A stretch of DNA of 63,209 nucleotides, from assembly GCF_011320075.1 (NCBI RefSeq), contig NZ_JAANPA010000013.1:1-63209 (forward strand), in the 5' to 3' direction. The notes under the pieces were generated by a model, which saw only the letters and a program-made list of their open reading frames with translations, searched no databases and was not told the origin of the DNA. Shown here piece after piece: positions 8,757 to 17,773 of the stretch (its first letter is position 1; each line of letters opens with the position of its first letter). A program made the translations under genes and the position numbers. The DNA is from Sphingosinicella sp. YJ22 (lineage in GTDB: Bacteria; Pseudomonadota; Alphaproteobacteria; Sphingomonadales; Sphingomonadaceae).

Positions 8757-9377
8757 ATGCCTGAACCACTGGTCCTGCACGAATACGCCCAGTCGGGGAA
8801 TTGCTACAAAATCCGCCTGACCGCGGCACTGCTCGGCCTTCCGCTCGAGCGGCGCGAATATGACATCCTGAAGGGCGAGACGCGGACTCCGGCATTCCTC
8901 TCTGCGGTGAATGCCAACGGGCGCATCCCGGTGCTCCAGGTTGGCGACCGCTTCCTGCCGGAGAGCAACGCCGCGAGCTTTTACCTTGCCGACGGGACGC
9001 GGCTGATTCCTGCCGACCCGTTCGACCGCGCCGACATGCTGCGCTGGATGTTCTGGGAGCAATATAATCACGAACCCAATGTCGCGACCCTGCGCTTCTG
9101 GCTGGCCTTCGTCGGCGAGGATAAGCTCACGCAGCAGCAGCGCGAGCAGCTGCCGGCCAAGCGTTCGGCGGGAGAGGCGGCGCTGCGGTTGATGGACGAG
9201 CATCTGGAGCGGCGCGACTGGTTCGTCGGCGACACGATCAGCCTCGCCGACATCGCGCTCTATGCCTACACCCACGTCGCGGAGGACGGCGGCTTGCGTC
9301 TCGCCGCCTATCCGGCCGTGCAGGCCTGGCTGGCGCGGGTGGTGGCTCAGCCCGGTTATGTGCCCATCGACGGCTGA
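8757..9377 (+). CDS. Glutathione S-transferase family protein
   Basis: A 206-residue protein with the two-domain GST layout. The thioredoxin-like domain (residues 1-80) contains SGNCYKIRLTAALLGLPLE at the start, the cis-proline element GRIPVLQ, and the glutathione-binding pair ES in FLPESNAASFYLADG. An all-helical domain follows, ending in the conserved hydrophobic N-capping segment FVGDTISLADIALYAYTHV. Such enzymes conjugate or exchange glutathione on electrophiles. The substrate is not evident. The gene stands alone on the plus strand and is followed by a long stem-loop. Confidence 0.88.
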   Translation: MPEPLVLHEYAQSGNCYKIRLTAALLGLPLERREYDILKGETRTPAFLSAVNANGRIPVLQVGDRFLPESNAASFYLADGTRLIPADPFDRADMLRWMFWEQYNHEPNVATLRFWLAFVGEDKLTQQQREQLPAKRSAGEAALRLMDEHLERRDWFVGDTISLADIALYAYTHVAEDGGLRLAAYPAVQAWLARVVAQPGYVPIDG

Positions 9378-9386
9378 CAAAAAGAA

Positions 9387-9428
9387 GGGGTGGAGAGGCG
9401 GGCCGGGTGGCACTGCCGTCTCCACCCC
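9387..9428 (+). terminator. Long stem-loop after the GST gene
   Basis: GGGGTGGAGA (9387-9396) is perfectly complementary to TCTCCACCCC (9419-9428) and encloses a 22-base GC-rich loop, 10 bases after the GST stop. There is no downstream T-tract, so it could be a Rho-assisted terminator or an RNA-stabilising stem. The following 9429-9605 stretch shows no gene. Confidence 0.45.
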
Positions 9429-9605
9429 GATGAGTGGACCAAGTAGGATGCCACTCTACTCGCATGGCGCGTGCCAAGTCGCGGCAACCGCGGAATCGCG
9501 TCGTCCCGATGGTGAAGCCGGCTTAACCAACATGGGTTGGTGTAAGGCGGGCCGACACTTCCAGCGCCTTGCGCCGGCCATTCATCTGGCGTTCAGTGCA
9601 GGTTC

Positions 9606-9621
9606 GACTACATCTGTAGTC
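9606..9621. promoter_or_regulatory. BlaI/MecI-type operator
   Basis: GACTACATCTGTAGTC is a 16-base dyad with 7-base perfect arms and contains the TACA-N2-TGTA core known for BlaI/MecI/CopY repressors. It ends 14 bases before the GTG of the BlaI-like gene, so binding should block transcription of the repressor/peptidase pair. This implies autoregulation. Confidence 0.8.
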
Positions 9622-9635
9622 CAAGGGAGCGATCG

Positions 9636-10001
9636 GTGGAACGGATCAGCGAAGCCGAGCATGCGGTGATGGAAGTGCTGTGGGCGGAGAACCCGCTCAC
9701 CGCCGCCGAGGTCGCCGCGCGCGTGCCCGCTGAGCGCAAGTGGAGCGACCGCACCGTGAAGACCCTGCTCGGGCGGCTGCTCGCCAAGGGCGCGCTCGCG
9801 CACGAGGAGGACGGCCGGCGCTATCTCTACCGCCCGGCGGTGAGGAAGGACGATTATGTCGCCCAGGAATCGTCGCGGCTGATCGACCGGCTGTTCGGCG
9901 GCCGGGTAACGCCGCTGGTCGCGCATCTCGCGCAGCGGGACAAGCTGAGCGACAGGGACATTTCCGAGATCGAGGCGCTGTTGAAGGCGCTCAAGCCATG
10001 A
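9636..10001 (+). CDS. BlaI/MecI/CopY family transcriptional repressor
   Basis: A 121-residue winged-helix repressor starting at a GTG (VERISEAEHAVMEVLW). The recognition region RTVKTLLGRLLAKGALAHEEDGRRYLYRP (residues about 35-65) is the family hallmark. The C-terminal third forms the dimerisation helix and includes the region where BlaI proteins are cleaved upon induction. The gene overlaps the following M56 peptidase gene by ATGA, and a consensus operator sits just upstream, so the two genes form an autoregulated sensor-repressor pair. In most Sphingomonadales such pairs respond to unknown envelope signals rather than proven beta-lactams; the inducer here is unknown. Confidence 0.92.
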   Translation: MERISEAEHAVMEVLWAENPLTAAEVAARVPAERKWSDRTVKTLLGRLLAKGALAHEEDGRRYLYRPAVRKDDYVAQESSRLIDRLFGGRVTPLVAHLAQRDKLSDRDISEIEALLKALKP

Positions 10002-11266
10002 TCGCCTGGCTCGCCGGCAACATGATCTGGGCGAGCGCGGCGATGCTGGTCGTGCTGGTGATCCGCCGGCCGGTAGCAGCCATGCTCGGTGCCGGCACCG
10101 CCTATGCGCTGTGGCTGGTGCCGGCGGTGCGTCTGGTCGGGCCGCCCGCGGACTGGTTCGCCGGCTCGCTGGCCACGCTGCCGCCGATCATCCTGTCGGT
10201 CGACATGGCCGAAGGTGGCACGGCAGGCCCGGCGGCGGGCGTCGCCTGGCTGGACGTGCTGAGCGCGCTGTGGCTCGCCGGCGCCCTGCTGTTCCTCGCC
10301 TACCATGCCGTCTGCTACCGCCGCTTCCTCCGCCGCCTCAGCCTGTCGCTTCAGAGCGCCGGCCGCCATGGCGGCCTGCCTCTGCTTGCCAGCGGCGCGG
10401 TGGAGGGTCCGCTCGCGCTCGGGCTCGTCGACCGCCGCATCGTCGTTCCCGCCGACTTCGAAAGCCGCTACGCGCCCGCCGAGCGCCGCCTCGCCCTCGA
10501 CCATGAGCGCTACCATCATCGCCGCGGCGACATCCTCGCCAACCATGTCGCGCTGCTCGTGCTGGCGCTCAACTGGTTCAACCCGGTCGCCTGGCTCGCC
10601 TTCCGCGCCTTCCGCGCCGACCAGGAACTGTCCTGTGACGCCGCGGTCGCCGCGTCGGCGCCTGCCGAAGCGCGCGCCGATTATGCCCGCGCCCTGGTCA
10701 AGTCGGCGAGCAAGCCTGGGCTGATCGCCGCCTGTCCGCTCAATCATGCCGATCAACTGAAACGGAGACTGAAGATGCTGAAGCACCATCGCAAGGACCG
10801 CGGCCGCGCCTTGGCCGGCGCCGCTGTCAGTGCCGCCCTCGTCGCCGCAAGCATGGCGTTCGGCGCGCCCGGTCTCGCCCAGGATAAGGCCGAGGAAAAG
10901 CAGGAGCGCCGGATCATCATCATGGAGCATCGCGACGGCGCGGGCGGTCACGGCGCCGAGCATCGCGAGCATCGCCGCGACGGGGAGGGCCATGCGATCC
11001 GCCGCCATCTCGACCCCGAGGTCGCGGCGCGGATCGAACGCTGCCGGGAAGGCAACAACCTGCTCAACGTCGACGAAGGCGAAGGCAATCAGCGCACCCG
11101 GATCGTCCTGTGCAACCAGGGCGAGGGCAGCGCGGAGAGCCGCGTCGAGGCGCTCGAGCGGGCGCGCGAGCGGCTGGCGTCCGAAGGCCATCTCAGCGCC
11201 GAGACCAGGCAGCGCGTGCTCGCCCAGATCGACCAGGCCATCGCCCGCGCGCGGGCGGGGAACTGA
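9998..11266 (+). CDS. M56 family (BlaR1-like) membrane metallopeptidase without a penicillin-sensing domain
   Basis: A 422-residue inner-membrane zinc peptidase translated from the ATG overlapping the blaI-like stop. Membrane helices lie near residues 5-25, 28-48 and 85-105, with a further one after the catalytic site. The gluzincin motif HERYH (in LALDHERYHHRRGD) and the downstream ADQELSCDA glutamate form the zinc site. Another hydrophobic helix follows near residue 275. The extracytoplasmic tail of about 125 residues is rich in His, Arg and Glu (HGAEHREHRRDGEGH) and holds two cysteines. It has no SxxK beta-lactam sensor, so the signal is probably not penicillin binding. It presumably inactivates the paired repressor. 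Confidence 0.88.
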   Translation: MIAWLAGNMIWASAAMLVVLVIRRPVAAMLGAGTAYALWLVPAVRLVGPPADWFAGSLATLPPIILSVDMAEGGTAGPAAGVAWLDVLSALWLAGALLFLAYHAVCYRRFLRRLSLSLQSAGRHGGLPLLASGAVEGPLALGLVDRRIVVPADFESRYAPAERRLALDHERYHHRRGDILANHVALLVLALNWFNPVAWLAFRAFRADQELSCDAAVAASAPAEARADYARALVKSASKPGLIAACPLNHADQLKRRLKMLKHHRKDRGRALAGAAVSAALVAASMAFGAPGLAQDKAEEKQERRIIIMEHRDGAGGHGAEHREHRRDGEGHAIRRHLDPEVAARIERCREGNNLLNVDEGEGNQRTRIVLCNQGEGSAESRVEALERARERLASEGHLSAETRQRVLAQIDQAIARARAGN

Positions 11267-11344
11267 CCCGTTCCTCCCTGTCGCCGAAGACGATGGGGAG
11301 GAACAAAGCTTCCCTTTCGCGGCCCGAACCGCCACATCGCCGGG

Positions 11345-12190
11345 GTGAGCGCAGCATTCGAACAGATCGCGCCGGGCGTCCGCCGACTGCTCGCGCCCAA
11401 TCCGTCCGCCTTCACCTTCACCGGCACCCAGACCTATGTCGTAGGCGACGGGGAGGTGGCGGTGATCGACCCGGGACCTGACGACAGCCTGCACATCGAA
11501 GCGCTGATGAGCGCCTTGCACGGCGAGCAAGTGACGGCGATTCTCGTCACTCACACGCATCGCGACCACAGCCCCGCAAGCCGCCCGCTCGCGGCGGCCA
11601 CCGGCGCTCCGATCGTCGGCTGCGCGCCGCTCGCCATCGACGACGACGGCCCGCGCGCCGACGCCAGCTTCGACTTCGACTATGCGCCCGACCGGGTGCT
11701 CGCGGACGGCGAGAGCGTCGCCGGAAAGGGCTGGACCCTGGAGGCGGTGGCGACGCCCGGACATACGTCCAACCATCTCTGCTTCGCGCTGCGCGAGCAC
11801 AAAGCGCTGTTCACTGGCGACCATGTCATGGGCTGGTCGACCACCGTGGTGTCGCCGCCCGAGGGCGACATGGCCGCCTATATGGCGAGCCTCGACAAGC
11901 TGCTCGCGCGCGACGACGCGGTCTACTACCCGACCCACGGCCCCGCCGTGACCGAGCCGCACGACCATGTCCGGGCGCTCGTCGCCCACCGCCGCGGCCG
12001 CGAGGCGCAGATTCTGGCGCAGGTCGAGGCGGGACAGGGCGACATCGCCGCGATGGTGCCGGCCCTCTATACCGACACCGACCCGCGACTTTTTCCCGCT
12101 GCCGGGCGTTCGGTTCTCGCCCATCTGATCGACCTCGAAAGCCGTGGACGCGTGCGCCGCGACGGCGACAATTGGAGACTTGCCGCGTGA
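11345..12190 (+). CDS. MBL-fold metallohydrolase with C-terminal winged helix (LACTB2-like)
   Basis: A 281-residue protein with a complete metallo-beta-lactamase core. The metal motif [11 protein letters not shown] is near residue 70, followed by GHTSNHLCF near 138, TGDHVMGWS near 158 and the late histidine in YYPTHGPAV near 198. The C-terminal 70 residues ([19 protein letters not shown] onward) form the winged-helix region found in LACTB2-type nucleases and hydrolases. Possible roles are RNA or thioester hydrolysis. The start is the GTG at 11345, and the gene ends in a GTGA overlap with the DUF4230 gene, indicating translational coupling. Confidence 0.85.
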   Translation: MSAAFEQIAPGVRRLLAPNPSAFTFTGTQTYVVGDGEVAVIDPGPDDSLHIEALMSALHGEQVTAILVTHTHRDHSPASRPLAAATGAPIVGCAPLAIDDDGPRADASFDFDYAPDRVLADGESVAGKGWTLEAVATPGHTSNHLCFALREHKALFTGDHVMGWSTTVVSPPEGDMAAYMASLDKLLARDDAVYYPTHGPAVTEPHDHVRALVAHRRGREAQILAQVEAGQGDIAAMVPALYTDTDPRLFPAAGRSVLAHLIDLESRGRVRRDGDNWRLAA

Positions 12191-12900
12191 GACGCAGCCG
12201 CCTTGCCGTCATCATCCCGCTCAGCGTCGTCGCGTTGCTGGTCGGCCTGTGGCTGATTCTCAGGAGCGTCGGCGGCATGTTCGGCGCGCCGGAGCCGGAG
12301 ACCATTGCCCAGGCCAGCGTCCAGTCGATGCGCGAGCAGGCGCGGCTCAGCGTCTTCGCCGCCCGCTATGTCGCCGTCGTCACCTCGACCCAGGAGCGGC
12401 TGGGCGGGATCGTCAGCGCTCAGAAGACGATGATCATGCCCGGCGACGTCCGCTACGAATTGAACCTCGCCAACCTCACCGACGAGAATATCCGCTGGGA
12501 CGAGGGCACGCGCACGCTCAACGTCACTCTGCCGCCGATCGAGATCTCGCAGCCGCAGATCGATCTGAACGCGATCCAGGAATATTCGGGCGGCGGCCTG
12601 CTCATGCGCCTGACCGATGCCGAGCGGGCGCTCGACGAGGCCAACCGCCGCCAGGGCCTCGCCTCGCTGGTCGAGCAGGCGCGCCAGCCGATGCCGATGC
12701 GGCTCGCCCGGGAATCCGCCAAGCGCGCCGTCGCGCGAAGCTTCGCTCTGCCGCTGCGCGCCGCGGGGATCGAGGCCAATGTCGCGGTCCGCTTCGCCGA
12801 CGAGCCGGCCGGCGGCGAGCGCGAATATATGGACTATTCGCGCCGCATCGAGGATGTCCTCGCCGACCCGAAGGATGCCCAGCGCCAGAAGCAGCGCTGA
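12187..12900 (+). CDS. DUF4230 domain-containing membrane-anchored protein
   Basis: A 237-residue protein beginning at the GTG that overlaps the stop of the MBL gene. One membrane anchor at residues 7-26 ([20 protein letters not shown]) precedes an extracytoplasmic domain of the DUF4230 type, recognisable by the [19 protein letters not shown] and [16 protein letters not shown] segments and the following beta strands. The C-terminal half is helical. No catalytic residues are known for the family. It sits in a two-gene unit with the MBL hydrolase, and nadA follows 53 bases later. Confidence 0.8.
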   Translation: MRRSRLAVIIPLSVVALLVGLWLILRSVGGMFGAPEPETIAQASVQSMREQARLSVFAARYVAVVTSTQERLGGIVSAQKTMIMPGDVRYELNLANLTDENIRWDEGTRTLNVTLPPIEISQPQIDLNAIQEYSGGGLLMRLTDAERALDEANRRQGLASLVEQARQPMPMRLARESAKRAVARSFALPLRAAGIEANVAVRFADEPAGGEREYMDYSRRIEDVLADPKDAQRQKQR

Positions 12901-12953
12901 CCCTACAAAGTTCGCGGCATTCGCCTATATTCGCGTGCAGAATAGGGGAGCTC

Positions 12954-13955
12954 ATGACCGCACTTCGTCCGAACCTGACTGGCCTCGACCTGCGCGCCGA
13001 GATCGACCGGCTGCGCAAGGAGCGCAACGCGGTCATCCTCGCCCATTATTACCAAAAGCCCGAGATCCAGGATCTCGCCGATTTCGTCGGCGACAGCCTC
13101 GACCTGTCACGCAAGGCGGCGAGCACCGACGCCGACGTGATTGCCTTCTGCGGCGTCCGCTTCATGGCCGAGACCGCCAAGATCCTGTCGCCCGACAAGA
13201 CCGTCATCCTACCCGACATGGACGCCGGCTGCAGTCTCGAGGACAGCTGCCCGCCCGACCAGTTCAGGCGCTTCCGGGAGCAGCACCCGGACCATATCGC
13301 GCTCACCTACATCAACTGCTCGACCGAGGTGAAGGCGCTCAGCGACATCATCGTCACGTCGTCGTCGGCCGACATCATCCTCAAGCAGATTCCCCAGGAC
13401 CAGAAGATCATCTTCGGGCCGGACCGCAATCTCGGCGGCTATCTCGCGCGCAAGACCGGCCGCGACATGCTGCTGTGGCCGGGCGTGTGCATCGTCCATG
13501 AGGCGTTCAGCGAGACCGAGCTCCTCAAGCTCAAGGCGCAGCATCCAGGCGCGCCGATCCTCGCGCACCCGGAATGCCCGCCGCACATCCTCGACCATGC
13601 CGATCATGTCGGCTCGACCCGGGCGATTCTCGAATATGCGCTGAGCAGCGACAGCGAGGTGATGATCGTCGCCACCGAGCCGCACATCATCCACCAGATG
13701 GAGAAGGCGGCGCCGCACAAGACCTTCATCGGCGCGCCCGGCGCCGACGGGAACTGCAACTGCAACATGTGCCCGTACATGGCGCTCAACACGCTCGAGA
13801 AGCTCTACATGGCCCTCGACACGCTTCAGCCGCGGATCGAGATCGACGAGGAGTTGCGCATCGCCGCCAAGAAGCCGCTCGACCGGATGCTTGAGATGGC
13901 CGGTTCCACGGTCGGCAAGGGCGATGTCGGGCGGCCGGTGATTTCGGGGAGCTAA
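12954..13955 (+). CDS. nadA: Quinolinate synthase NadA
   Basis: A 333-residue [4Fe-4S] enzyme that condenses iminoaspartate with dihydroxyacetone phosphate to quinolinate for de novo NAD synthesis. Diagnostic segments are [20 protein letters not shown] near residue 28, the cluster cysteines in [22 protein letters not shown] and the late [14 protein letters not shown], and the substrate-binding [14 protein letters not shown] and HPECP. The ATG at 12954 follows AGGGGAG and gives the family-normal N-terminus; frames open further upstream overlap the previous gene and are not used. nadC follows after a VOC gene. nadB is not adjacent. Confidence 0.96.
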   Translation: MTALRPNLTGLDLRAEIDRLRKERNAVILAHYYQKPEIQDLADFVGDSLDLSRKAASTDADVIAFCGVRFMAETAKILSPDKTVILPDMDAGCSLEDSCPPDQFRRFREQHPDHIALTYINCSTEVKALSDIIVTSSSADIILKQIPQDQKIIFGPDRNLGGYLARKTGRDMLLWPGVCIVHEAFSETELLKLKAQHPGAPILAHPECPPHILDHADHVGSTRAILEYALSSDSEVMIVATEPHIIHQMEKAAPHKTFIGAPGADGNCNCNMCPYMALNTLEKLYMALDTLQPRIEIDEELRIAAKKPLDRMLEMAGSTVGKGDVGRPVISGS

Positions 13956-13971
13956 CGCCCGGGAGGAAATC

Positions 13972-14343
13972 ATGTCCAGGGACGCGGTGCCGATGCTCAA
14001 TGTGCCCGACGTCGCGGCAACCGCCGCCTGGTACCAGGGCATAGGGTTCGAGCTCGTCGACAGTGCGGAGGACGAGGGCCGGGTCACCTGGGCCTGCATG
14101 AGGTTCGGCGAGGGCGAGATGATGCTCAACGCCGGCGGCTCGCCAAGCGCAGCGCGGCGGCGCGACGTCGACCTGTTCTGCTATGTCAGCGACGCCGACG
14201 CCTGGTTCGGCGAGGTCGCCGACCAGGGCGAGCTGGTCGAAGGGCTCCACGACACCTTCTATGGCCTGCGCGAATTCACCATCCGCGACTGCAACCGCTT
14301 CTGGATCACCTTCGCGGCGCCGGTGAAGCCGGGAGATTTCTAG
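13972..14343 (+). CDS. VOC family (glyoxalase/bleomycin-resistance fold) protein
   Basis: A 123-residue single-domain vicinal-oxygen-chelate protein with two beta-alpha-beta-beta-beta units. It has the VPMLNVPDVAATAAWYQGIGFELV opening common to the family and a closing TIRDCNRFWITFAAP segment. Metal ligands are not certain. Members range from dioxygenases to drug-binding resistance proteins, and this one cannot be assigned. It starts 16 bases after nadA, with GGGAGGAAATC upstream, and lies before a REP-like repeat and nadC, so it is probably a passenger of the nadA transcript rather than a NAD enzyme. Confidence 0.82.
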   Translation: MSRDAVPMLNVPDVAATAAWYQGIGFELVDSAEDEGRVTWACMRFGEGEMMLNAGGSPSAARRRDVDLFCYVSDADAWFGEVADQGELVEGLHDTFYGLREFTIRDCNRFWITFAAPVKPGDF

Positions 14344-14368
14344 ACCGGAAATTCAAGCCCACCTCTCC

Positions 14369-14448
14369 GCCCGTCCCGAGCGAAGTCGAGGGGCGCTGAC
14401 ACCAACTCTGAGCGGACACCCCTTCGACTTCGCTCAGGGCGAGCGATG
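14369..14448. repeat. Paired REP-like inverted repeat (nadA/VOC-nadC intergenic)
   Basis: The arm CGTCCCGAGCGAAGTCGAGG (from 14372) is repeated in inverse orientation at about 14419-14443 as CCCTTCGACTTCGCTCAGGG with a few mismatches, separated by about 25 bases. Two related pairs occur at 40066-40142 and inside fliK at 56974-57109. The sequence type is common as a dispersed palindrome in sphingomonad genomes, from general knowledge. Confidence 0.75.
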
Positions 14449-14486
14449 GGTTTTGCGTGTGGCCCGGACAAGCTAAGCGCACCCCC

Positions 14487-15332
14487 ATGCCTTTCCAGCT
14501 CGACCGCTTCGATCTCGACGCCTTCGTCCGCGCCACGCTTGCCGAGGATCTCGGCGGCAAGGGCGACATCACCTGCGCCTCGGTCATTCCGGAGGACGCC
14601 GTCTTCTCGGGTGTCATGCAGAGCCGCGACGCGATCACGGTCGCAGGGTTGCCGATCGCCGAGGCGTTCTTCCGCAAGCTGGATCCGGGCGCGGAAGTCA
14701 GCGCGCTGGTCGAGGACGGCGAGCCGGTGCATCCGGGCGCCATCCTCATGCACATCAGGGGAAGCGCCCGCGCTCTGCTCACCGCCGAGCGTAGCGCGCT
14801 CAACACGGTCCAGCACCTGTCCGGAATCGCCACGCTGACGCGGCGCTATGTGGACGCCATTGCCGGCACCGGCGCGATCCTGCTCGACACCCGCAAGACA
14901 TTGCCGGGCCTGCGCGTGCTCGAAAAATATGCGACCCGCATGGGCGGCGCGACCAATCACCGCATGGGGCTGTGGGACGCGGCGATGATCAAGGACAACC
15001 ATGTCGCGGTCGCCGGCTCGGTCGGCGAGGCGGTGCGGCGCGCCGTGACGGCGGGGATCGAGCGGATCATCGTCGAGGTCGATCGGCTCGAGCAGGTCGA
15101 GCCGGCGCTCGATGCCGGCGCCACCCACCTGCTCCTCGACAATATGGCGCCGGACACGCTGCGCGAGGCGGTCGCGCTGGTCGGCGGACGCGTGCCGACG
15201 GAAGCGAGCGGCGGCATCGACCTCGACACGATCCGCGCCAAGGCCGAGACCGGCGTCACCTATATTTCGGTCGGCCGAATCACTCAGTCGGCGCCCGCCG
15301 CCGATATCGGCCTCGACTTCAGCCCGGCCTGA
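14487..15332 (+). CDS. nadC: Nicotinate-nucleotide pyrophosphorylase (carboxylating) NadC
   Basis: A 281-residue quinolinate phosphoribosyltransferase that converts quinolinate and PRPP to nicotinate mononucleotide, the step after NadA. Conserved elements include TLAEDLGGKGDITCASVIP at residues 12-30, the arginine-rich LLDTRKTLPGLRVLEKYA, the NHRMGLWDAAMIKDNH active-site segment and the phosphate-binding EASGGIDLDTIRAKAETG near the end. I chose the ATG at 14487 (MPFQLDRFDLDAF) because the in-frame ATG at 14457 lies within the trailing edge of the REP-like repeat and would add an atypical leader. Confidence 0.95.
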   Translation: MPFQLDRFDLDAFVRATLAEDLGGKGDITCASVIPEDAVFSGVMQSRDAITVAGLPIAEAFFRKLDPGAEVSALVEDGEPVHPGAILMHIRGSARALLTAERSALNTVQHLSGIATLTRRYVDAIAGTGAILLDTRKTLPGLRVLEKYATRMGGATNHRMGLWDAAMIKDNHVAVAGSVGEAVRRAVTAGIERIIVEVDRLEQVEPALDAGATHLLLDNMAPDTLREAVALVGGRVPTEASGGIDLDTIRAKAETGVTYISVGRITQSAPAADIGLDFSPA

Positions 15333-15393
15333 TCGCGCTTGCCTGGCGTGGGCCGATCGCTAGTCTCGCTCCCTCAGGCGTAAGGAGGGGCAT

Positions 15394-15903
15394 ATGCGGC
15401 CGGCATCCATCATTCAGTTCGAGCGGCTCTATCTGGCATCGCTCGCGGTCGTGATCATCCAGTCCGTCGCGGCCTATTTCGTCGTTCGGGAAGCGTTCGA
15501 CCGGATGCCCGCGGGCGCCGACATGCCTCCCGGCATGGGCGGCATGTTCAGCGGGATCATGATCGGCTCGTTCCTGGTCGGACTGCTCTTCTCGGTCGGG
15601 ATTCCGCTGCTCCTGTGGTGGCTGGCGGCGCGCAAGCGCACCGAGGTCGCCAAGTGGCTTCTGCTGGCCATTTCCGTCCTGTCCGTGCTGGCGTGGTTCG
15701 GCAGCCTCGTCATGTTGTTGGTGATGCCGGGCGAGGTCGCACAAGACCTTGCGGGCTTCGCGGGATTGCAGGCGGGGCTGGTCGCCATCGACGGGGTCAG
15801 CGAGGCGCTCGGCGTCGCGGCCCTGGTCTTCCTGTTCCGGCGCGACGCGACCGAGTGGTTCCGTACCGCGACGCCGAACGTCAACGCGGACGTGTTCCGC
15901 TAG
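15394..15903 (+). CDS. Hypothetical four-helix membrane protein
   Basis: An unrecognised 169-residue protein. Hydrophobic segments near residues 12-30, 48-70, 82-108 and 120-146 suggest four membrane helices, with a Met/Pro/Gly-rich loop (MPAGADMPPGMGGMFSG) between the first two. It starts at the ATG at 15394, preceded by GTAAGGAGGGG, a strong ribosome site. The gene converges on the DUF4112 gene, whose stop is only 8 bases away. No catalytic motif is visible, and small helical bundles of this kind are common uncharacterised inner-membrane proteins. Confidence 0.75.
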   Translation: MRPASIIQFERLYLASLAVVIIQSVAAYFVVREAFDRMPAGADMPPGMGGMFSGIMIGSFLVGLLFSVGIPLLLWWLAARKRTEVAKWLLLAISVLSVLAWFGSLVMLLVMPGEVAQDLAGFAGLQAGLVAIDGVSEALGVAALVFLFRRDATEWFRTATPNVNADVFR

Positions 15904-15911
15904 AGCCTGGT

Positions 15912-16319
15912 CTAGGGAGCGGCGCCCGGCCCGCCTTGCGGGTGATGCTTGTCGAGATGGCGCTTCAACAGGCGCAGGTTGCGGCTGTTGGAGCGGAAGA
16001 AATAGTCGGCGATCCAGCCGACCACCGGCACCGTGCCGAGGAGCATGTCGAAGCCGATATTGCCGCCCATCCTGGCCAGCGTCCATTTCGATACGCCGAG
16101 ATTGCGCGCTTCCCAGGCGAGCCAGGCTCCCATCGCCGCGGCGACGACGCTTCCGCCGACCGGCACCACGTCGAGGATCACGTCGAGGCCGAGCCGCTTG
16201 CTGGTGCCCGGGATGCGCACGGCGCTTTCGAGCAGATGCTCCATCCGCTCGATGCGCCGGCGAACGCTGTCCGGGTGGGCGCGGTCGTAGGAAGACAGTT
16301 CCCTGCTATCGGTGGCCAT
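15912..16319 (-). CDS. DUF4112 domain-containing membrane protein
   Basis: A 135-residue protein starting at MATDSRELSSYDRAH. The conserved DUF4112 core (about residues 35-125) has the typical glycine-rich hydrophobic segments LDVILDVVPVGGSVVAAAMGAW and LLGTVPVVGWIADYFFRSN, the latter ending in the family's D-x-x-F-x-x-N. It is probably an inner-membrane protein of unknown function. The start lies two bases after the stop of the solute-binding lipoprotein gene, so the two are almost certainly co-transcribed. A longer frame extends upstream into that gene but is a shadow. Confidence 0.85.
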   Translation of the reverse strand: MATDSRELSSYDRAHPDSVRRRIERMEHLLESAVRIPGTSKRLGLDVILDVVPVGGSVVAAAMGAWLAWEARNLGVSKWTLARMGGNIGFDMLLGTVPVVGWIADYFFRSNSRNLRLLKRHLDKHHPQGGPGAAP

Positions 16320-16321
16320 GC

Positions 16322-17773
16322 CTAGTCCCTTGCCTGAATGAGCTCGAACGGCGCGTGCCGTGCGAACATGTTGGTCCTGAAGCCGGTGAGGCGTTGCGTG
16401 CGCAGCGACCAACGCACGGGATTTGCAATCGGGATAAAGACGGAGGCGTTGGTGAGCGCCTGGTCCGCTTGGGCGAGCAAGGCGCGACGCTCGGCCGGGT
16501 CCGGGGTCGCCCGCGCCGATTCGAGCAGGCTGGTCACCTCCTGGTCGCAGACCGGGCTTGCCGGGCACATGAACGGTCGCAGATACCAACTGGCGAGCCG
16601 GGCGGGTGCGACTTCGTCGATCAGCCGCAGTTCGGCCGCTTCATTGGCGGCGACGCGCTCGATCTCGACGCCGATCAGCCGCCAGTCGCGGCGCAGATGG
16701 GCGAAGAGGATTCGGTAGCCGGGCCTGTCCGGCATGGCGATGCGCAGGCGCAGCGGCACGTCCACGTCGAGCGCGGCAATCGCCAGGGCGGCAAGCTCGC
16801 GGCGCTGCGGATAAGCGAGGTTCGCCCAGTCGGGCGCGGCCGGGGCAGGCAACTGGTCGAGTCCGGGCGGCAGCAATCCGGTGCGCGGCCGCCAATCGGG
16901 AACCTGGAAGCGCTCGAGGATCGCGGCCCGGTCGATGGCCATGCTGAGCGCGCGCCGAACCGCTGGATCGGCGAGCGGTCCCCGCGCGCTCTGGAAGGCG
17001 AGGCCGAACAGGCCCACCGTCGGGTCGTAGGCGATCTGGCCCTGCGGGATCTCGGCGGCGCGCAGGATCGGCAGGTCGCCGGCGGTGCCGCCGGTGACGA
17101 AGTCCGCCGCGCCCTCGCGGAAACGCGCGGCGGCGAGGGCGGGCGCGGCTCCGGAGAGCCGGATCTCGACCGCGGCCTCGTCCTGCGGCGCCTCGTCATC
17201 CTCGGGCGGGGGCGGCACCAGCCGAAGCGCGTCGCCAATGCGGCCGCCCATGCGGTAGGGCCCGGTGCCTTCGTTGCTGGCGACGATCGCCATTTCGGGC
17301 TGGGCGAGTAGCTCGAGGAAATTGGCGCGCGGGTTGGCGAGGCGGATCTCGAGCACCTGTTCGGTCATCGCCTCGACGTCCTCGACTACGCCGAGCACCG
17401 GCTTCAGCCGGTTGCGGCTGGCGCGGCTGAGCGCTGCCTGGAGCCGCGCGACGACCTGCTCGGCGGTCACCCGCTCGCCCCGCGCCCACATGGCGCGGCG
17501 CAGGCGGAAGGTGTAGCGGCGGCCGTCGTCGGACACGATCCAGCTCTGCGCCAGCGCCGGCTCGATCTCGCCGGCGGCGTCGAAGCGGACCAGCCCCTGG
17601 GCGACCGTCTCGAGAAGCATTGCGGCGGGCGGCGCCACCGGCTGGAGATTCGGGTTGATCAGGGTCGGCTGCGGCCCGATCGCGGTCACCTTGAGTGGGC
17701 CCGACGCTCGCTCGCCACAGCCCGCGAGCAAGGCGAGGGCGATCAGCAGCGGAGGGGCCTTGCGCACGGTCAC
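16322..17773 (-). CDS. ABC transporter solute-binding lipoprotein (SBP family 5, peptide/nickel type)
   Basis: A 483-residue protein read from the GTG at 17773, which gives a compact lipoprotein signal: VTVRKAPPLLIALALLAGC, with the lipobox LLAGC at residues 15-19. An in-frame ATG at 17824 would add 17 residues before the signal and looks less natural. The mature part shows the SBP_bac_5 pattern: NPNLQPVAPPAAMLLETVAQGLVRF, then WIVSDDGRRYTFRLRRAMWARG and later DPAVRRALSMAIDRAAIL. It probably captures peptides or related solutes. No permease or ATPase genes are adjacent, so the transporter partner is unknown. The DUF4112 gene follows immediately. Confidence 0.85.
   Translation of the reverse strand: MTVRKAPPLLIALALLAGCGERASGPLKVTAIGPQPTLINPNLQPVAPPAAMLLETVAQGLVRFDAAGEIEPALAQSWIVSDDGRRYTFRLRRAMWARGERVTAEQVVARLQAALSRASRNRLKPVLGVVEDVEAMTEQVLEIRLANPRANFLELLAQPEMAIVASNEGTGPYRMGGRIGDALRLVPPPPEDDEAPQDEAAVEIRLSGAAPALAAARFREGAADFVTGGTAGDLPILRAAEIPQGQIAYDPTVGLFGLAFQSARGPLADPAVRRALSMAIDRAAILERFQVPDWRPRTGLLPPGLDQLPAPAAPDWANLAYPQRRELAALAIAALDVDVPLRLRIAMPDRPGYRILFAHLRRDWRLIGVEIERVAANEAAELRLIDEVAPARLASWYLRPFMCPASPVCDQEVTSLLESARATPDPAERRALLAQADQALTNASVFIPIANPVRWSLRTQRLTGFRTNMFARHAPFELIQARD

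Noticed and set aside
9854-12124. 756-residue minus-strand frame
   Set aside because: Shadow of the repressor, M56 peptidase and MBL genes, which carry clear catalytic motifs.
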